A DNA stretch of 64,000 nucleotides from Novosphingobium meiothermophilum (GCF_003171715.1 NZ_QGHL01000015.1:1-64000), one strand, 5' to 3'. Counted from the first letter of the stretch, positions 16,467 through 25,842 are shown. The notes: generated from the sequence alone by a model not told the origin. Program-made: numbers and translations.

Positions 16467-17342
16467 GCCTGCCTTCAGCATCCAGTCGTGGAACAGGCGC
16501 ACCGGGCGCGATTGCAGCGCGCGGGGACGGCATACGAACCAGTAGGAATAGGGGCTGTCCACGTCGATGTCGTAAAGCCGGGCAAGACGTGAATCGTGGC
16601 TGCGATGATAGTGGTCATCGTGCATGATGGCGATGCCAAGGCCCTGGGCCGCCGCCTCAAGGATCAACTGCCCTGAATCGAAGTGGTCGATCGCCGCAGG
16701 TTCCAGCTTTTCCAGATGCAGTGCCTTCTTCCACGCCTCGAAGCTCATCGGCAGATCGTTGTGAACAAGGAACGTCTGCTTGGAAAGCTTGGCAATGTCT
16801 GGCTTGTCCCCCAGCTCCTCGGCGAGGGCGCGCGAGGTAATGGCATGGACGCGGTTGTGATCGAGCCGCACCGAATGCAGCGAGGCATCCGGACCTTCGG
16901 ACAGGATGATCGCCGCATCGATCGTATCGCCCAGCTTCGTCTCCGCAGCGTGGCCGGAATCGATATCGATATGAAGCTGCGGGTGCAGCTTGCGCAGTTC
17001 GCCAAGGCGCGGGAACAGGCGCTGGCTGCCGAACAGCGGCAGAACCCCCAGACGCAGGCGCATGACCTTTCCGGTATCGATCAGGCGGTCAACCCGATCG
17101 GCCATTTCGTCGATCAGGGGCGCCACGGCATCGTAAAGCTGCTGGCCTTCCTCGGTCAGCTTCAGGGCCTGATGCTTGCGTTCGAACATCGGCTTGCCGA
17201 TGAAGTCCTCAAGCGCGCCAAGCCGACGCGACAGGGCCGATGGGCTGAGCGCAAGCTCGGCAGCCGCCGTCTTGGCCGATCCGGCGCGCACGACGCGGAT
17301 GAACGCCTCGAGCGAACGCAGGGGGGGCAGACGGCGGATCAT
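16461..17342 (-). CDS. LysR-family transcriptional regulator (GcvA-like)
   Basis: This 293-residue protein has an N-terminal winged helix-turn-helix (about 5-65; LRSLEAFIRVVRAGSAKTAA then LALSPSALSRRLGALEDFIG) and a LysR substrate-binding domain (about 90-290). The sequence type resembles the GcvA subgroup, whose members often regulate amino-acid or beta-lactamase genes. The effector here is unknown. The ATG at 17342 (MIRRLPPLRSLEAF) with AAGGACG upstream was preferred over a start that would extend into the neighbouring corC gene. It follows corC after 10 bp on the same strand, so cotranscription is likely. Confidence 0.9.
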   Translation of the reverse strand: MIRRLPPLRSLEAFIRVVRAGSAKTAAAELALSPSALSRRLGALEDFIGKPMFERKHQALKLTEEGQQLYDAVAPLIDEMADRVDRLIDTGKVMRLRLGVLPLFGSQRLFPRLGELRKLHPQLHIDIDSGHAAETKLGDTIDAAIILSEGPDASLHSVRLDHNRVHAITSRALAEELGDKPDIAKLSKQTFLVHNDLPMSFEAWKKALHLEKLEPAAIDHFDSGQLILEAAAQGLGIAIMHDDHYHRSHDSRLARLYDIDVDSPYSYWFVCRPRALQSRPVRLFHDWMLKAGL

Positions 17343-17352
17343 TCTCTCGTCC

Positions 17353-18306
17353 TTATTCTTCCGGGGCCGTTGCGGCACCGGGGGCATGGAGCCTGAGGCG
17401 GGTGAGGCGACGTTCATCGCCCGCGATCACTTCAATCCGCCACCCGCTGGCATGTTCGAGAACACGCCCGACCGGCGGCACTTCACCTGCCAGTATCACG
17501 GCAAGCCCGCCCAGCGTATCCACGTCTTCTTCCACTTCGGCAAGCCGGGGATCGACCGTTTCCGCCACGTCGTCCAGTTCCGCGCGGGCATCGGCATCCC
17601 AGGTATCCGAATCGATGCGGCGCAGCAGTTCCTGCGGTGCATCGTCGTGTTCGTCCTCGATCTCGCCAATGATCTCTTCGACCAGATCCTCGATGGTGAT
17701 GATGCCATCGGTGCCAGAGTATTCGTCGATCACCACGGCCAGGTGGGTACGCTTGCTGCGCATGTCGGCCAATACGTCAAGCGCGCCGCGCGCCTGCGGG
17801 ACGAACAGCGGCTGGCGCATCAGGCTGGTCCAGTCCTTCGGTGGCTGCTTGCCCGAAAGGTGCATCCCCGCGACGATGGCAAAGACATCCTTCACGTGGA
17901 TCATGCCGATGATCTCGTCGAGCGATTCGCCATAGACCGGCATCCGGCTGTGCCCGTGCTCGGCAAAGGCGGCAACCAGTTCATCGAAGCTGGCTGATGC
18001 CGCAATGGCGATGATCTCGCCGCGCGGGATGGCCACATCGTCAGCGTCATGCTCGCTGAAGTGGAGCAGATTGCGCAGCATCTGCCGCTCCAGCGGCACC
18101 AGATCGCCGTTGCGCTTGCCGTCGTGGCTCGGTTCGCCCTCGTGTTCGTCGATCGCTTCCTCGATCTGTGCGCGCAGCGACAGATCATGGTCCGATCCCT
18201 TGAAGAAGCTCCTGATCGTGCGCCACAGCGCGCGTCGATGTCCGGAACTGCTACTGTCTGCGTCTCCCGCACGGCCTTCGCCGGCAGAGCCATTGCCCTC
18301 AGGCAC
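17353..18306 (-). CDS. CorC/TlyC-like CBS-domain protein
   Basis: This 317-residue protein contains a pair of CBS domains (about 85-215; the second includes HLAVVIDEYSGTDGIITIEDLVEEIIGEI) and a C-terminal CorC_HlyC transporter-associated domain (about 230-310). It has no DUF21 membrane domain, so it is the short soluble CorC type. CorC is linked to magnesium and cobalt efflux in enterobacteria. The order ybeY-corC is conserved in many proteobacteria. The first about 30 residues are low-complexity and may be disordered. Confidence 0.9.
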   Translation of the reverse strand: MPEGNGSAGEGRAGDADSSSSGHRRALWRTIRSFFKGSDHDLSLRAQIEEAIDEHEGEPSHDGKRNGDLVPLERQMLRNLLHFSEHDADDVAIPRGEIIAIAASASFDELVAAFAEHGHSRMPVYGESLDEIIGMIHVKDVFAIVAGMHLSGKQPPKDWTSLMRQPLFVPQARGALDVLADMRSKRTHLAVVIDEYSGTDGIITIEDLVEEIIGEIEDEHDDAPQELLRRIDSDTWDADARAELDDVAETVDPRLAEVEEDVDTLGGLAVILAGEVPPVGRVLEHASGWRIEVIAGDERRLTRLRLHAPGAATAPEE

Positions 18307-18326
18307 TGCTTGGTTCCCCCTTCAGG

Positions 18327-18833
18327 TCAGTCTTCGACCGCATATGGGTCGGCAATGCCCATAAGTGCAAGAACCTTGCGTTCAAGCCCTTCCATTTCTT
18401 CGGCCTCGGCATCGCCCTGTTCGTGATCGTATCCGGCAAGATGCAGCAGGCCGTGCACGATGAGGTGCGCCGCGTGGGTTTCCACCGCCACGCCCTTGTC
18501 CGCCGCTTCGCGCACGCAGACGCCGTGGGCAAGGATGAGATCGCCCAGCATGCAGGGCGCGTCGGGATTGCGTGCAGCGCGCAGCACTTCATCGCGGCTC
18601 AGCATCGGAAAGGACAGGACATTGGTCGGCTTGTCCTTGGCGCGCCATTGGCGGTTCAGGGCGTGCACTTCCTCGTCGCCGGCCAGAACCAGGCTGACCA
18701 GGAAGCATTCGTGCGCAAGTTCGGGGACGATGCGCGATACCGCCTCGGCCGCATTGCAGGCCAGAGCTTCCCAGTCGGTTTCCTCGCCCCAGAGCGGGTC
18801 GATATCGATTTCAAGAACCGGCGCGCTCATCAT
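18327..18833 (-). CDS. ybeY: rRNA maturation endoribonuclease YbeY
   Basis: This 168-residue single-domain metalloenzyme is used in 16S rRNA 3'-end maturation and ribosome quality control. The zinc-binding H-x3-H-x5-H motif is complete in HGLLHLAGYDHEQGD (about 128-142), and the conserved NRQWRAKDKPTNVLSFP segment lies at about 60-76. Its start overlaps the phoH stop by 4 bp, giving the common phoH-ybeY-corC operon. No anomalies were seen. Confidence 0.96.
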   Translation of the reverse strand: MMSAPVLEIDIDPLWGEETDWEALACNAAEAVSRIVPELAHECFLVSLVLAGDEEVHALNRQWRAKDKPTNVLSFPMLSRDEVLRAARNPDAPCMLGDLILAHGVCVREAADKGVAVETHAAHLIVHGLLHLAGYDHEQGDAEAEEMEGLERKVLALMGIADPYAVED

Positions 18834-19888
18834 TCCTTGCCGCTGTTGGCGCCTTCATAGGCTTCGACGATCCGCCCGACGATGGGGTGGCGCACCACAT
18901 CGGCCGTGCCGAAGCGCACGGTGGCGATGCCTTCGATCCCTTCAAGCCGCGCCACGGCATCGTTGAGGCCGCTTGCTCCGGTTCCGCCGGGCAGATCGAC
19001 CTGCTTCGGATCGCCGCAGATCACCATGCGGCTGTTCTGGCCAAAGCGGGTGAGGAACATCTTCATCTGTGCGGGCGTGGTGTTCTGCGCCTCGTCAAGG
19101 ATGACGAAGGCATCGGCCAGAGTGCGGCCACGCATGAAGGCAATGGGCGCAATCTCGATTTCGCCGCTGGCGATGCGGCGCTCCACCTGTTCGGGCGGCA
19201 TGCAATCGTAGAGCGCATCGTAGAGCGGACGAAGATAGGGATCGACCTTCTCCTTCATGTCGCCGGGCAGGAAGCCCAGCCGTTCGCCTGCCTCGACCGC
19301 AGGACGCGAAAGGATCAGCCGCTGCACCGAGCCGGAGATGAGCTGTGCAACCGCCTGTGCCACGGCGAGATAGGTCTTACCGGTTCCTGCCGGACCAAGC
19401 GCGAAGATCACGTCGTTGGCGATCAGTGCCTTCATGTAGGCAATCTGGGTGGCGCTGCGCGGAACGATGGTTTTTTTGCGGGTGCGGATCATGATGGATG
19501 GTGCGCCGCCCGGTGCACCGGTGATGATCCCTTCCAGCGTGGGTTCCACGCTCATGGCGATGAGCGATTCGATGACTCCTGAATCCACGTCCTGCCCGGA
19601 AAGGAGGCGCTGGTGCATTCCTCGCAGCACATCGCGCGCCCTTGCCACGGCATCTTCGGGTCCCTCGATCAGCGCACGGTTGCCGCGTGCCGAGATGTAA
19701 ACCCCCAGCCGGTTCTCGATGAGCACCAGATTTGTGTCGAACTGGCCGAACAGTGCGCCCAGCACGGTCTGTTCATCGAACTCGACCTCGATCCGCGCGC
19801 GGTGGTGCTGGTCCATGCGGTGATGGTCAGCCCGGTGAAGATCGGGGCGATAAGGCGCTTCGTGAGCGCGGGGGGGCTTTCGGGCCAT
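18830..19888 (-). CDS. PhoH-like ATPase
   Basis: This 352-residue protein carries a PhoH domain (about 130-335) with Walker A GPAGTGKTYLAVA at about 165-177, the Walker B-like AFVILDEAQNT and the GDPKQVDLP sensor region. The N-terminal part (about 20-110) is KH-like, as in the PhoH/YbeZ group. YbeZ-type proteins act with YbeY in RNA metabolism, and the two genes overlap by 4 bp here. The ATPase is cytoplasmic and its exact role is unsettled. Confidence 0.94.
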   Translation of the reverse strand: MARKPPRAHEAPYRPDLHRADHHRMDQHHRARIEVEFDEQTVLGALFGQFDTNLVLIENRLGVYISARGNRALIEGPEDAVARARDVLRGMHQRLLSGQDVDSGVIESLIAMSVEPTLEGIITGAPGGAPSIMIRTRKKTIVPRSATQIAYMKALIANDVIFALGPAGTGKTYLAVAQAVAQLISGSVQRLILSRPAVEAGERLGFLPGDMKEKVDPYLRPLYDALYDCMPPEQVERRIASGEIEIAPIAFMRGRTLADAFVILDEAQNTTPAQMKMFLTRFGQNSRMVICGDPKQVDLPGGTGASGLNDAVARLEGIEGIATVRFGTADVVRHPIVGRIVEAYEGANSGKE

Positions 19889-19995
19889 GTGCTCCTTTCA
19901 GCTTGAAGCCTGAATCAGAGCATAGGAACGGATGTTGCGCGCACAAGACGCACGGCGCTGCTTTGCACAGAGGTTTTTGCCGAATGGCGGGCAAT

Positions 19996-21348
19996 TCAGC
20001 CCAGCACGCGCCCCGCCAGCGAATTGGGACCGGCTTCCACCAGTTCAACCCGCACCATATCGCCAATCCCGGCCTCGCCCATGAAATGCACCGATTGCAG
20101 CCACGGCGATTTTCCGAGCCATTGGCCGGGATGGCGGCCCCTGCGTTCGACCAGCACCTCGCAGGTCTTGCCCACGCTGGCACGGTTGAAGGCAAGCTGG
20201 TCGCGGTTGAGCGCGGCCTGGAGACGTTGCAGGCGATCGTCCATCACTTCGGCGGGGACGTGATCGGGCATGGTGGCGGCCGGGGTGCCGGGGCGGGCGG
20301 AATACTTGAAGCTGAAAGCCTGCGCGTATCCCACGGCATCAACGATGCGCAGCGTGTCCTCGAACTCGGCTTCGGTCTCGCCCGGAAAGCCGACGATGAA
20401 ATCGCCCGAAAGCGCGATGTCGGGCCGCGCGGCGCGGATGCGCTCCAGCAGTCGCAGATAGCTTTCGGCGGTGTGGCTGCGGTTCATCGCCTTGAGCACA
20501 CGATCATTCCCGGCCTGGACGGGCAGGTGCAGGAACGGCATCAGCTTGTCCAGTTCGCCATGCGCCGCGATCAGTCCATCGGTCATGTCGTTGGGATGGC
20601 TGGTGGTATAGCGGATCCGCTTGAGATCGGGGTCAGCGGCAAGGGCGCGGGCAAGCCCGTCGAGGCCGATGGCGCGCCCCTTGTCATCCTCGCCGGTCCA
20701 GGCATTCACGTTCTGGCCCAGAAGGGTGATCTCGCGCGCGCCGCCAGCTACCAGCAGCCTTGCCTCCTCCACCAGATCGGAAAACGGCCGGCTGATTTCC
20801 GCGCCGCGCGTATAGGGCACCACGCAATAGGTGCAGAACTTGTCGCAACCCTCCTGCACGGTGAGAAAGGCCGTGGGGGCCGATTTTCGACGCTTGGGCA
20901 GCGCGGCGAACTTGGCTTCGGCGGGCATGTCTGTTTCGGACGCGCGGCCACCGCTGGCCGCCTTGGCGACCATTTCCGGCAGACGGTGATAGGACTGCGG
21001 ACCGACCACCACCTTCACGCTGGGCGCACGGGCCATGATCTCCTCGCCTTCGGCCTGCGCAACGCAGCCAGCCACGGCAATCAGCGGTGCCGAGCCATCA
21101 TCCCTGCGCAACCGGCCGATGTCGGAATAGACCTTTTCCGTGGCCTTCTCGCGGATGTGGCAGGTGTTGAGCACGACGAGATCGGCATCTTCGCCCTCCG
21201 CCGCAGGCGTCATCCCTTCCGCGCCCAGCAGTTCGGCCATGCGCTCGCCGTCATAGACGTTCATCTGGCAGCCGAAGCTCTTCACGCGGAAGGTGCGGGG
21301 AGTGGCTGCGGCGGTAGCGGGTGCGGCGGGGTTGGCGGAAGACGACAT
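19996..21348 (-). CDS. miaB: tRNA-2-methylthio-N6-dimethylallyladenosine synthase
   Basis: This 450-residue radical-SAM methylthiotransferase adds the 2-methylthio group to i6A37 in tRNA. The N-terminal UPF0004 domain has its three cluster cysteines in [16 protein letters not shown] and GCVAQ. The radical-SAM CxxxCxxC is in CDKFCTYC (about 165-172), and a TRAM domain closes the protein (about 385-450). The start at 21348 was chosen because the longer frame runs through the upstream 12-bp tandem repeat and is not conserved in character. It belongs to the leftward fur-plsC-miaB-phoH-ybeY-corC set. Confidence 0.96.
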   Translation of the reverse strand: MSSSANPAAPATAAATPRTFRVKSFGCQMNVYDGERMAELLGAEGMTPAAEGEDADLVVLNTCHIREKATEKVYSDIGRLRRDDGSAPLIAVAGCVAQAEGEEIMARAPSVKVVVGPQSYHRLPEMVAKAASGGRASETDMPAEAKFAALPKRRKSAPTAFLTVQEGCDKFCTYCVVPYTRGAEISRPFSDLVEEARLLVAGGAREITLLGQNVNAWTGEDDKGRAIGLDGLARALAADPDLKRIRYTTSHPNDMTDGLIAAHGELDKLMPFLHLPVQAGNDRVLKAMNRSHTAESYLRLLERIRAARPDIALSGDFIVGFPGETEAEFEDTLRIVDAVGYAQAFSFKYSARPGTPAATMPDHVPAEVMDDRLQRLQAALNRDQLAFNRASVGKTCEVLVERRGRHPGQWLGKSPWLQSVHFMGEAGIGDMVRVELVEAGPNSLAGRVLG

Positions 21349-21380
21349 GGCCCGCGCCGTTACTGGATTTGCAGGGCCTT

Positions 21381-21426
21381 GTCTAATCCAGGGTCTAATC
21401 CGGGGTCTAATCCGGGGCTGATCCGG
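21381..21426. repeat. 12-bp tandem repeat between plsC and miaB
   Basis: About 3.8 copies of a 12-bp unit GTCTAATCCGGG lie in the 94-bp gap between plsC and miaB. Copies 2 and 3 are identical; copies 1 and 4 carry point changes. It is the type of array that can vary in copy number between strains. Confidence 0.75.
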
Positions 21427-21442
21427 CTGGCCCCGCCTTGCC

Positions 21443-22240
21443 TCAGGGGAGATCCGCGGCGGGCCTGTGATCGGCGAGTGCCATGGCTGCGGCGATGCGT
21501 TGCTGCGCCGCTGCGGCCATGACCTTGCGGTTGGCCATTTCGGCATCTTCGAGCGGTTTCAGGAAATGCACGGTCACGTCGATGGCGCGGCGACGGGCGA
21601 GGATTTTCAGGAAATTGTCCAGCCCGTGCTCTGCGCCCACCCATGCAATGACTGGCGCCTGCGGTCCGTAATCGATCCACAGCGGCTGAACCGATATGCC
21701 GGGCGGGGGTGGATCAAGCGCGGACAGGAGCGACGACTTGAACGGCAAGAGGCCCGTTCCGTCGCTGGTGGTGCCTTCGGGAAAGACCGCAAGCGCTCCG
21801 GTATCGGACAAGGCCTCACGAACGCTGGCGACCTGTTCGTGAACGCTGCGGCGGTTGTGACGCGCGACGAAGACCGTATCGTTCATCTGGCACAGCCACT
21901 TGAGCAGCCCGATTTCGGCAAGGCCCGAATGCGCGATGAAGGCTGTGCCGCTGGCACCGGCGATGACCGGAATATCAAGCCAGCTTACGTGGTTGGCGAG
22001 GAAAAACGCGCCGCCGGTCACGCGGCCCCCGGTTTTGCGCACCCGCGCGCCAGCGATCCGGGCAATGGCACCAAGGAACAGGCGGGGCCACGGATTGGGC
22101 AGCCGCAACAGGGCAAAAGCATAATACAGCGGCACGCAAGTCACGAGCAGCAGCACCATCGCCGCAAGCCGCAGGACGATGCGGCAGCGCCCGGCGAACG
22201 AGATTGCCGGACGCAGGACTGCCTCAGCCGTCGCGCTCAA
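21443..22240 (-). CDS. Lysophospholipid acyltransferase (PlsC family)
   Basis: This 265-residue membrane-bound acyltransferase has the catalytic HX4D motif in NHVSWLD (about 78-84) and the glycerol-phosphate-binding [11 protein letters not shown] (about 152-162). One or two hydrophobic segments occur at about 25-45. The family acylates lysophosphatidic acid in phospholipid synthesis, although some members act on lyso-ornithine lipids. The first 17 bp overlap the end of fur, so the two are translationally linked. Which acyl acceptor is used cannot be read from sequence. Confidence 0.92.
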   Translation of the reverse strand: MSATAEAVLRPAISFAGRCRIVLRLAAMVLLLVTCVPLYYAFALLRLPNPWPRLFLGAIARIAGARVRKTGGRVTGGAFFLANHVSWLDIPVIAGASGTAFIAHSGLAEIGLLKWLCQMNDTVFVARHNRRSVHEQVASVREALSDTGALAVFPEGTTSDGTGLLPFKSSLLSALDPPPPGISVQPLWIDYGPQAPVIAWVGAEHGLDNFLKILARRRAIDVTVHFLKPLEDAEMANRKVMAAAAQQRIAAAMALADHRPAADLP

Positions 22241-22646
22241 TCTTCACGCCATAAAGCTCCATGCGATGATCGACGAGCCGGTAGCCGAGCTTTTCCGCGA
22301 TCTGCCGCTGGAGCTGTTCGAGTTCGGGATCGACAAACTCGATCACCTTGCCGGTTTCCACATCGATCAGGTGATCGTGATGGGCTTCCGGCGTGGCTTC
22401 ATACCGGGCGCGACCATCGCCGAAATCGTGACGATCAAGAATGCCCGCCTCTTCAAACAGGCGTACGGTGCGATAGACCGTGGCGATCGAAATGCGCGAA
22501 TCAATGGCCGAAGCGCGTTCATGCAGCTTCTCCACGTCGGGATGATCGTCGCTTTCCGAAAGGACGCGCGCAATTGTGCGGCGCTGATCGGTAATGCGCA
22601 GTCCGCGTTCGGCGCAGAGAGCTTCAATGTCGATGGCCTGATGCAC
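22224..22646 (-). CDS. fur: Fur-family metal-dependent regulator
   Basis: This 140-residue regulator has a winged-helix domain (about 8-82; ISIATVYRTVRLFEEAGILDR) and a dimerisation/metal domain (about 85-135) with HHDHLIDVETGKVIEF. The CxxC pair that binds structural zinc in enterobacterial Fur is replaced by D and E/T residues here, as is usual in alphaproteobacterial Fur/Mur proteins. It could therefore sense iron or manganese. It overlaps plsC by 17 bp downstream. Fur-box-like sites occur in this window upstream of the gene at 10785-11225. Confidence 0.93.
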   Translation of the reverse strand: MHQAIDIEALCAERGLRITDQRRTIARVLSESDDHPDVEKLHERASAIDSRISIATVYRTVRLFEEAGILDRHDFGDGRARYEATPEAHHDHLIDVETGKVIEFVDPELEQLQRQIAEKLGYRLVDHRMELYGVKIERDG

Positions 22647-22771
22647 GATGGACCCGCTAACAAGAAATTGGCCCTCCCGGATATAACCGGGCGGGCCAAA
22701 TCTTCAACCGCGCGCAATCGTATTGCGGGATTGTCCCTGTCTTGCAGGGCAGCCTGCGGATCGGGTCCGGA

Positions 22772-23212
22772 TCAGGCGGCTGCGGGCTTGCGGCCGCGCT
22801 TGGGCGCGGGCTTGCGGCCAAGGCCGATCTTCTTGGCCAGTTCGCGCCGCTTTTCCGCATAGGCCGGGGCGACCATCGGATAGTCGGCCGGTAGGTTCCA
22901 GCGCGCACGATACTGTTCGGGGGTCATGTTGTAGCGAGTCGCAAGATGGCGCTTGAGCATCTTGAGCTTCTTGCCGTCTTCAAGGCAGACGATGTGATCG
23001 TTCTTGACCGATGCGCGGATTGAAACCGCTGGTTCCGGAGCAGGCTCTTCAGCCACGGCGGGCTGATCAAGCCCGGCCAGTGCCGAATAGACATTGTTGA
23101 TGAGCGTGGGCAGATCGCTCACGGCGACGCTGTTGTTGCTCACATGAGCGGCCACGATATCCGAGGTCAGGGTAATCAGCGTCTCGCGCATGTCATTTTG
23201 TATTTCACTCAT
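22772..23212 (-). CDS. mucR: MucR/Ros-family transcriptional regulator
   Basis: This 146-residue regulator has the MucR zinc-finger region at about 75-125 (VCLEDGKKLKMLKRHL followed by YNMTPEQYRARWNLP). The N-terminal helix (about 5-50) mediates multimerisation in family members. The C terminus is basic (KIGLGRKPAPKRGRKPAAA), which suits DNA binding. MucR proteins are H-NS-like regulators of AT-rich promoters controlling exopolysaccharide, motility and cell-cycle genes. The 165-bp upstream gap is AT-rich, which suits autorepression. The gene stands alone between fur and rimI. Confidence 0.95.
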   Translation of the reverse strand: MSEIQNDMRETLITLTSDIVAAHVSNNSVAVSDLPTLINNVYSALAGLDQPAVAEEPAPEPAVSIRASVKNDHIVCLEDGKKLKMLKRHLATRYNMTPEQYRARWNLPADYPMVAPAYAEKRRELAKKIGLGRKPAPKRGRKPAAA

Positions 23213-23377
23213 TGCGAACCGACTTTCGTTGTTTGTTGTTCAGCAGGATCCTGCGATGATCTATTTGCTTGGTGATCCAGATCACAGCATATAGTCAAGT
23301 CGTGACCAGAAACAACCGGATCGACAGCCAATTTTGAAACTCTGCCCAAAAAATCCCAATAGGCAGCAAGTATCGGC

Positions 23378-23851
23378 TCAATCCTCGAAAGTCAGCTCGT
23401 GGCTTACCGCATCAATCCGCTGCCCGCCGGGGGTGCGATAATAAGCCGGTCGTATGCCGGTTTCCCGGAAACCATGCGCTGCATAAAGAAACCCTGCCGG
23501 ATTTCCGCGTCGCATCTCCAGAAAAATCCGTGTCATACCATGGTCTTGGGCGTCGGCGATGAAGCGCGCAAGCAGACGATGCCCCAATCCCCTTCGCCGA
23601 TAGGCTGGCGCGATGGCAAAAAGCAGCAGCTCTTCTTCGTCGAGTATTCGGCGGCCCATGAAGAAACCGGCGGCAGGATTTGTTTCAGAAGGATTTTCCG
23701 TGCCATCGGCGGCGATAAAGCCATAATGGCAATTGCCCACGATCAGGGCATCGCAAACCTGCCTGCGGCTCCAGGCTTCGCCGTATTCGGGCGGAAAGGC
23801 AGTTTCCATCACTGCCATCAGCCAGTCGATCTCGGTTGCAGGGGCCATCAT
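23378..23851 (-). CDS. rimI: Ribosomal-protein-alanine N-acetyltransferase RimI-like
   Basis: This 157-residue GNAT acetyltransferase has the acetyl-CoA P-loop R-R-x-G-x-G in AYRRRGLGHRLLARFI (about 88-103) and the C-terminal AAHGFRETGIRPAYYRTPGG that is typical of RimI. The family acetylates the N-terminal residue of ribosomal protein S18 and possibly other proteins. It lies 47 bp downstream of tsaB on the same strand, a pairing found in many bacteria. Two adjacent ATGs at 23851 and 23848 are possible starts. Confidence 0.9.
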   Translation of the reverse strand: MMAPATEIDWLMAVMETAFPPEYGEAWSRRQVCDALIVGNCHYGFIAADGTENPSETNPAAGFFMGRRILDEEELLLFAIAPAYRRRGLGHRLLARFIADAQDHGMTRIFLEMRRGNPAGFLYAAHGFRETGIRPAYYRTPGGQRIDAVSHELTFED

Positions 23852-23898
23852 GCCGTGGCAACGCCTCGAAGGGCAGGGCGGGATGCCGCTGGCGCCAA

Positions 23899-24516
23899 TC
23901 AGGCCGCCGCAGGCAGGCGCGCGTCGGGCGCCCGGCCGTAGCTGGGCCGGGGATCTGCATGCAGCAAAGCCGGGTCCAGCAGGTTGAACAGGCGCGCATC
24001 GGGCCGCAGATCAAGCATGACGATGCCGGGGCGCTGGCCAGCGATGGCCTGGGCCTGGCTGCCCGCGACAAGAGCGGCACTGCTGCGCGCAATCGCATCG
24101 GCGGGGCTGAGCGATGCGACATCGGCCAATGGCGCCCCGTCTGCCGAGAATGGCTGGAAGAACCATTCGCCGTGCCCCCCGGTCATGCAGATGTCGACCG
24201 GCTGTCCGGGGTGCTGGGCAAGCGCCATTGCCGCCACCAGTGCCGGGCATTCGAATCCTTCGACACTGGCATTCCATACAAGGGCAAGCGCGCGCGCCGC
24301 CGCAAGGCCAACGCGGATGCCGGTAAAACTGCCGGGGCCGACGTTGACGGCGATGCGCTCTGCGCGTCCCCTGCCGGGAAGGGACGCGATCATCGGCACC
24401 AGCCGTTCGGCATGGCCACGGCCCAGTTGCTGGCATTCACCGGCAACAAGCTGCCGATCATCGAACAGGGCGACCGAGCAGTTCTCGGTTGCGCTGTCGA
24501 TCACCAGAGTGCGCAT
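23899..24516 (-). CDS. tsaB: tRNA threonylcarbamoyladenosine synthesis protein TsaB
   Basis: This 205-residue protein has the ASKHA fold of TsaB, with the N-terminal LVIDSATENCSVALFD, the helix GRGHAERLVPMI and the VNVGPGSFTGIRVGLAAARALA segment at about 57-76. TsaB works with TsaD and TsaE to make t6A37 in tRNA. It is slightly short, and the C-terminal part is rich in alanine and proline, as is usual for alphaproteobacterial forms. Nfu lies upstream and rimI downstream, all leftward. Confidence 0.94.
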   Translation of the reverse strand: MRTLVIDSATENCSVALFDDRQLVAGECQQLGRGHAERLVPMIASLPGRGRAERIAVNVGPGSFTGIRVGLAAARALALVWNASVEGFECPALVAAMALAQHPGQPVDICMTGGHGEWFFQPFSADGAPLADVASLSPADAIARSSAALVAGSQAQAIAGQRPGIVMLDLRPDARLFNLLDPALLHADPRPSYGRAPDARLPAAA

Positions 24517-24530
24517 TCCTGCCGTCCCGA

Positions 24531-25109
24531 TCAGGCCGCGCGCACTTCGCTGACTTCGGGCACGTAGTGCTTCAGCAGGCTTTCGATGCCGTTCTTCAGT
24601 GTGGCGGTGGAGGATGGACAGCCAGAGCAGGCCCCCTGCATCTGGAGATAGACCACGCCCTCGCGAAAGCCGCGGTAGATGATGTCGCCGCCATCGTTGG
24701 CAACGGCCGGGCGCACGCGCGTTTCGATCAGATCCTTGATCTGTTCAATGATGTCCGCATCGGCGGGATCATCGGCAAAATCATCATCGGCATCGGCAGG
24801 AACGGCAATTCCGGCAGCGGTGCCACCAGCGAAAAGCGGCGCCTTGCTGACGAAGTGATCGAGCAGGATCGAGAGCACCTGCGGTTTCAGCCCGGCCCAT
24901 TCCACGCCCGGCGCGGCAGTGACCGAAACGAAATCCCGCCCGAACAGCACGCCGGTCACGTCACCCAGATCAAACAACGCCTGTGCCAGCGGCGAGGCTT
25001 CGGCCGCTTCGGGCGACGTGAACTCGCGCGTGCCGGCGGCCATGACCTGCTCGCCCGGAAGGAACTTGAGCGTGGCCGGATTCGGGGTTGTTTCGGTCTC
25101 GATGAACAT
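24531..25109 (-). CDS. Nfu-type iron-sulfur scaffold protein
   Basis: This 192-residue protein has an N-terminal Nfu_N domain (about 1-90; MFIETETTPNPATLKFLPG) and a C-terminal NifU-like domain (about 110-185) with the cluster-binding CxxC in GACSGCPSS. It carries 4Fe-4S clusters to apo-enzymes. The start at 25109 is the conserved MFIETE; an ATG three codons upstream is also in frame. A poly-acidic linker (DADDDFADDPADAD) joins the domains. It is followed after 14 bp by tsaB. Confidence 0.94.
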   Translation of the reverse strand: MFIETETTPNPATLKFLPGEQVMAAGTREFTSPEAAEASPLAQALFDLGDVTGVLFGRDFVSVTAAPGVEWAGLKPQVLSILLDHFVSKAPLFAGGTAAGIAVPADADDDFADDPADADIIEQIKDLIETRVRPAVANDGGDIIYRGFREGVVYLQMQGACSGCPSSTATLKNGIESLLKHYVPEVSEVRAA

Positions 25110-25248
25110 GATTCGCATTTAGGCCGGTCAGACGGGCGGTCAAGTGGCGCAAGGGCCGGGAAACCCCGCAAACCGCGGGGCTGGCCACGATTTATCCGCA
25201 TCGGGCAATCATGGCGCCATGGTGCGAAACGCGGCGGGCGGCTATGGC

Positions 25249-25842
25249 ATGGCAATGAAGCTTATCCGCAACGCGCTTTTGCGCCTCCGTCACCCCGTCA
25301 TCACCCCTGTTGCGGCCGCTGCCGTGCTGGCCCTTGGGCTGCAAACCGCAACCGCCGCGCCGGCAAAGGTGGCGGTGCAGCCCCCCAAGCCTTCTCCAGA
25401 CGTTATCCCGCTGCCGCTCAACCCGGTGGTCCCGGCAGGCCAGAGGCTGTGCAGCGCCACCACGCCCAGCGGGCTTGGGGTGATGCAACTGAAGCCGGCA
25501 GAGGCGGCAAAGCCCGCCAAGGCGGATTACGTGCTCGTCAACTATCTCGGCTTTCTCGCGGCCAATGGCGAAGTGTTTGATCAGAACATGCAGGCAGCCT
25601 TTCCCGTGGACGGCGTGATCCCCGGCTTCTCCGAAGGTCTGCAAATGATGACGAAGGGCAGCATCTGGCGCTTCTGCGTGCCTGCGGCACTGGGCTATGG
25701 CGATCAGGTTTCGGGACCGATCCCGGCGGGTTCCGATCTGGTGTTTCAGGTGGAACTGCTTGATTTCAAAAGCCCGGCCGAGCTTGAAGCAATGCGCGCC
25801 GCCCAGCAGGCAGCAGACCCGGCACCTGCCGCGCAGAAGTGA
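25249..25842 (+). CDS. FKBP-type peptidyl-prolyl isomerase, exported
   Basis: The protein has about 197 residues with an N-terminal signal peptide (basic LIRNALLRLRH, a hydrophobic run VAAAAVLALGLQ, then TATAAPA cleavage). The FKBP domain spans about 80-185, with the typical YLGFLAANGEVFDQ, VIPGFSEGLQMMTKG and PAALGYGDQ segments. The C terminus is alanine-rich. It should act as a periplasmic foldase. Several in-frame ATGs (25219, 25249, 25255) precede the signal peptide; 25249 is used here as a compromise. It is divergent from nfu. Confidence 0.9.
   Translation: MAMKLIRNALLRLRHPVITPVAAAAVLALGLQTATAAPAKVAVQPPKPSPDVIPLPLNPVVPAGQRLCSATTPSGLGVMQLKPAEAAKPAKADYVLVNYLGFLAANGEVFDQNMQAAFPVDGVIPGFSEGLQMMTKGSIWRFCVPAALGYGDQVSGPIPAGSDLVFQVELLDFKSPAELEAMRAAQQAADPAPAAQK

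Noticed and set aside
19732..21522. 596-residue rightward frame opposite phoH and miaB
   Set aside because: It overlaps genes with clear motifs on the other strand and its sequence shows no domain.
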